This document shows, piece by piece, positions 55,336 through 55,909 of a DNA stretch of 55,909 nucleotides. This DNA is from Aeriscardovia sp040773385 (lineage in GTDB: Bacteria > Actinomycetota > Actinomycetes > Actinomycetales > Bifidobacteriaceae). Positions within the stretch are counted from its first letter, which is position 1. Each line of letters begins with the position of its first letter. The stretch is taken from assembly GCA_040773385.1 (NCBI GenBank), contig JAXGWH010000007.1:1-55909 (forward strand), read 5' to 3'. The notes under the pieces are model-generated. The model did no database searches. It was given only the letters and a program-made list of their open reading frames with translations, and was not told the DNA's origin. A program made the translations under genes and the position numbers.

Positions 55336-55866
55336 TCAGATCCGCGCCTCGCTGTCGCAATAAAGGCAACGGTAGGTGACCTTTTTCGGATCGGTGAGAT
55401 AGAAGCTCGGGGCGACGTCCCGCTCGCAGTTTGTGACGCACCCGCTGTTCCAGCACCTGCCCACGCCGTCGAGCCTTTTGGCCGGGACCGGCTCGTCCTT
55501 GGAGACGATTCGCCCCTCCTTGACGACGTTGATGACCGCCTTGGGGGCGACGAAGGCGACGATCTCGCCGCGCACGGAGAACACGTTGCGCAGGATGAGG
55601 ATGTCCTTCGTGCCGAAGCGGCCGGACTGCGTGTTCATCACGAGCGTGACCTCCTCCTCGGTGGGGTCGATGCCCAGATAGTCGAGGAGGCGGAGCGCCC
55701 CGCCCGCGGGGATGTGGTCGATGATGACGCCGTTCTCCACGATGGAACCGGCGATGCGGCGGGCGCCCGGGGTGGCATCGACCATGCCCTGGCCGTCAGC
55801 GCCGGTCTGGCCGCCGTCAGCCCGGGCGGTGCCACGGCTGTCGTCCTGTCGATCATCCTCTGCCAT
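55336..55866 (-). CDS. pyrI: Aspartate carbamoyltransferase regulatory subunit
   Basis: PyrI binds nucleotides and controls ATCase (PyrB) in pyrimidine synthesis. IAGSIVENGVIIDHIPAGGALRLLDYLG is the allosteric domain, and the C-terminal zinc site has four Cys in CWNSGCVTNCERD and YRCLYC. The first 35 residues are a Gly/Asp-rich extension. Three in-frame ATGs (55866, 55884, 55899) lie in imperfect repeats of TGACATGGC; I prefer 55866, preceded by GAGGAG. pyrB would be expected just beyond the window edge, upstream on the same strand. The gene converges on lysR with a 42-bp gap. Confidence 0.9.
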   Translation of the reverse strand: MAEDDRQDDSRGTARADGGQTGADGQGMVDATPGARRIAGSIVENGVIIDHIPAGGALRLLDYLGIDPTEEEVTLVMNTQSGRFGTKDILILRNVFSVRGEIVAFVAPKAVINVVKEGRIVSKDEPVPAKRLDGVGRCWNSGCVTNCERDVAPSFYLTDPKKVTYRCLYCDSEARI

Positions 55867-55909
55867 GTCACTCCTCTCTGCCATGTCAGTCCGCGCCATG
55901 TCAGTCCTC

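Overview
This window is a high-GC actinobacterial chromosome segment, almost certainly from a Bifidobacterium (family Bifidobacteriaceae). The evidence is a fused cytidylate kinase/GTPase Der gene, an adjacent transketolase-transaldolase pair of the kind that feeds the bifid shunt, the uvrC-rapZ-yvcK-whiA and pgk-tpiA-secG strings, the hrcA-dnaJ pair, and the thrS-HIT-yebC-ruvC-ruvA-ruvB-yajC-apt order with no secDF. The species cannot be told from the sequence alone.

Layout. 1-7.1 kb is an accessory and decaying region: a cut-off zinc-ribbon transposase, a 40-bp perfect palindrome, a thioester-domain surface adhesin without a visible wall anchor, a one-TM coiled-coil protein broken by an amber codon, an intact endonuclease IV, and an LTA-synthase-like sulfatase gene with an amber codon and two frameshifts. 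7.1-12.8 kb holds an HTH-like protein, a small acidic-tailed protein, cmk-der, a 23S pseudouridine synthase and an aquaporin. 13-22.7 kb is a minus-strand core block: DUF3017, PerM-like DUF6350, apt, yajC, ruvBAC, yebC, HIT hydrolase and thrS. Four tRNA genes (Val-CAC, Val-GAC, Cys-GCA, Gly-GCC) follow at 23.0-23.4 kb. A PAC2-family protein and a fructosamine-kinase-family protein come next, then dnaJ/hrcA with a CIRCE-like operator, divergent from tkt-tal (28-31.3 kb).

31.6-37.7 kb is a second accessory island: an SDR oxidoreductase, a frameshifted NAD(P)-binding protein, a MarR regulator with an in-frame 66-bp duplication after its stop, LtrA, a frameshifted MFS exporter, and a Fic-domain protein whose catalytic-motif histidine reads glutamine. 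37.9-50 kb is core again: secG, tpiA with an unusual C-terminal tail, pgk, whiA, yvcK, rapZ, uvrC and uvrA. The right end holds a Tet(M)-like translational GTPase, an ABC-F ATPase, a LysR regulator and pyrI.

How it works together. Central carbon genes (tkt, tal, tpiA, pgk) and the YvcK/RapZ/WhiA module link carbon status to envelope synthesis and division. DNA repair is prominent: nfo, uvrA, uvrC and ruvABC. Perfect LexA-type palindromes lie in front of ruvAB and uvrA, so at least these are probably SOS-regulated. Heat-shock control is by HrcA/CIRCE. At least six disabling lesions sit in about 7 kb of accessory genes, while roughly 35 kb of core genes shows none. I take this as real gene decay rather than poor sequence quality, although most of the indels are in short homopolymers and need checking against reads.
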